Assembly (NCBI GenBank): GCA_017858295.1
Contig: JAFMBU010000085.1
Span: 1-6,980 of the forward strand
From: Porticoccaceae bacterium
GTDB taxonomy: Bacteria > Pseudomonadota > Gammaproteobacteria > Pseudomonadales > Porticoccaceae
Length of the DNA stretch: 6,980 bases
Reading direction: 5' to 3'
Position numbers and translations under genes: made by a program. Below are positions 6,646-6,980 of the stretch, in pieces. The notes below the pieces were generated by a model. The model searched no databases and was not told the origin of the DNA. It worked only from the letters and a program-made list of their open reading frames with translations. Within the stretch, counting starts at the first letter, position 1, and every line of letters starts with the position of its first letter.

Positions 6646-6980
6646 ATGCTTGAATCAAAAAACATTCTACTGGATATAGGTAGAGCCCAAAATACAGACA
6701 AAGCAGGCCCTGCAGGGTTATCCCAAGACGCTGCAACAGAAAAGTCAGGGCAATTTTCAGCGTTGCTTGGGAATGCCGTGGGAAAATTTAAAGCGGCCGA
6801 AAGCGGCAACAAAGCGCCGCTTTCGGCACAGCAATCAGTTGCCGCTGACATAAAGTCCTCAGAGCTGTTGTCTACTCGGGTCTTGCAGGGTGGCACCGCT
6901 CTTATAGTTGCTGGCCCCGAGCCCACTGACGCTGGCCTGCTAGCCTTTGCACGTGCTCAGGGCATAGATCCTGAAGCCCT
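6646..6980 (+). CDS. fliK: Flagellar hook-length control protein FliK (5' part only)
   Basis: The frame stays open from the ATG at 6646 to the end of the window (111 full codons). FliK is exported during hook assembly, measures hook length with its N-terminal part and flips the export gate to late substrates with its C-terminal domain, which is beyond the window. The visible part is Ala/Gln/Ser-rich and without predicted structure, as expected for an export substrate. It contains a segment resembling those seen in gammaproteobacterial FliK (about 96-112, DAGLLAFARAQGIDPEA). Identity rests on this, on the place after fliJ and on the sigma-54 promoter. The start is forced: an in-frame TAA at 6613 lies upstream with no other start codon between. 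The ribosome site is weak (AGGA, 6630-6633, 12 bases away). The ATG at 6623 is in another frame. A strong inverted repeat lies at 6796-6827. Confidence 0.82.
   Translation, partial: MLESKNILLDIGRAQNTDKAGPAGLSQDAATEKSGQFSALLGNAVGKFKAAESGNKAPLSAQQSVAADIKSSELLSTRVLQGGTALIVAGPEPTDAGLLAFARAQGIDPEA
6796..6827. repeat. Perfect 12-bp inverted repeat inside fliK, with AAAGCGGC direct repeats
   Basis: GCCGAAAGCGGC (6796-6807) and GCCGCTTTCGGC (6816-6827) are exact reverse complements with an 8-base loop; 9 of 12 pairs are G-C. AAAGCGGC also occurs directly at 6790-6797 and 6800-6807, with a variant AAAGCGCC at 6811-6818, so the right arm could pair with either left copy. It sits about 150 bases into the coding region. 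No T-tract follows, so it is not a standard terminator. Confidence 0.7.

Noticed and set aside
6582..6926. Open frame of 114 codons on the minus strand over the fliK promoter and 5' end
   Set aside because: It runs antisense to a well-supported fliK start, covers the sigma-54 promoter, and its product has no recognisable domain. It is a shadow frame.

Overview
The window is a block of flagellar basal-body genes from a gammaproteobacterium. All genes are on the + strand and tightly packed. In order they are the 3' end of a sigma-54-dependent flagellar response regulator (FlrC/FleR type), then fliE, fliF, fliG, fliH, fliI, fliJ and the 5' end of fliK. The order flrC-fliEFGHIJ-fliK resembles polar-flagellum clusters of Vibrio, Shewanella and Alteromonas-like bacteria. 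In Pseudomonas aeruginosa the fleR-fliEFGHIJ block is, as I recall, separate from fliK. GC content looks moderate (about half by eye), so a marine gammaproteobacterium is plausible, but I cannot name a genus.

Layout: 1-414 holds the end of the AAA+ domain, a linker and the Fis-type DNA-binding domain of the regulator. fliE starts 11 bases later, and I see no promoter between them. fliE, fliF and fliG are separated by only 24 and 19 bases. fliG/fliH, fliH/fliI and fliI/fliJ overlap (by up to 14, 8 and 4 bases), which suggests translational coupling. The 191-base gap between fliJ and fliK (6455-6645) is the only real intergenic region. It holds two inverted repeats, a near-perfect sigma-54 (-24/-12) promoter and a third inverted repeat over the predicted transcription start.

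The proteins work together. FliF builds the inner-membrane MS ring, FliG sits on its cytoplasmic face as the rotor/switch protein, and FliE joins the MS ring to the rod. FliH, FliI and FliJ form the cytoplasmic ATPase complex that feeds the type III flagellar export gate. FliK measures hook length and switches export specificity. The regulator at the left edge belongs to the class that activates sigma-54 promoters such as the one in front of fliK, so the window may hold both an activator and one of its targets.

I found no mobile element, CRISPR, RNA gene or unknown system. The points worth a second look are the fliK promoter architecture, a perfect 12-bp inverted repeat inside the fliK coding region, the long acidic tail of FliH, and the uncertain fliH start codon.
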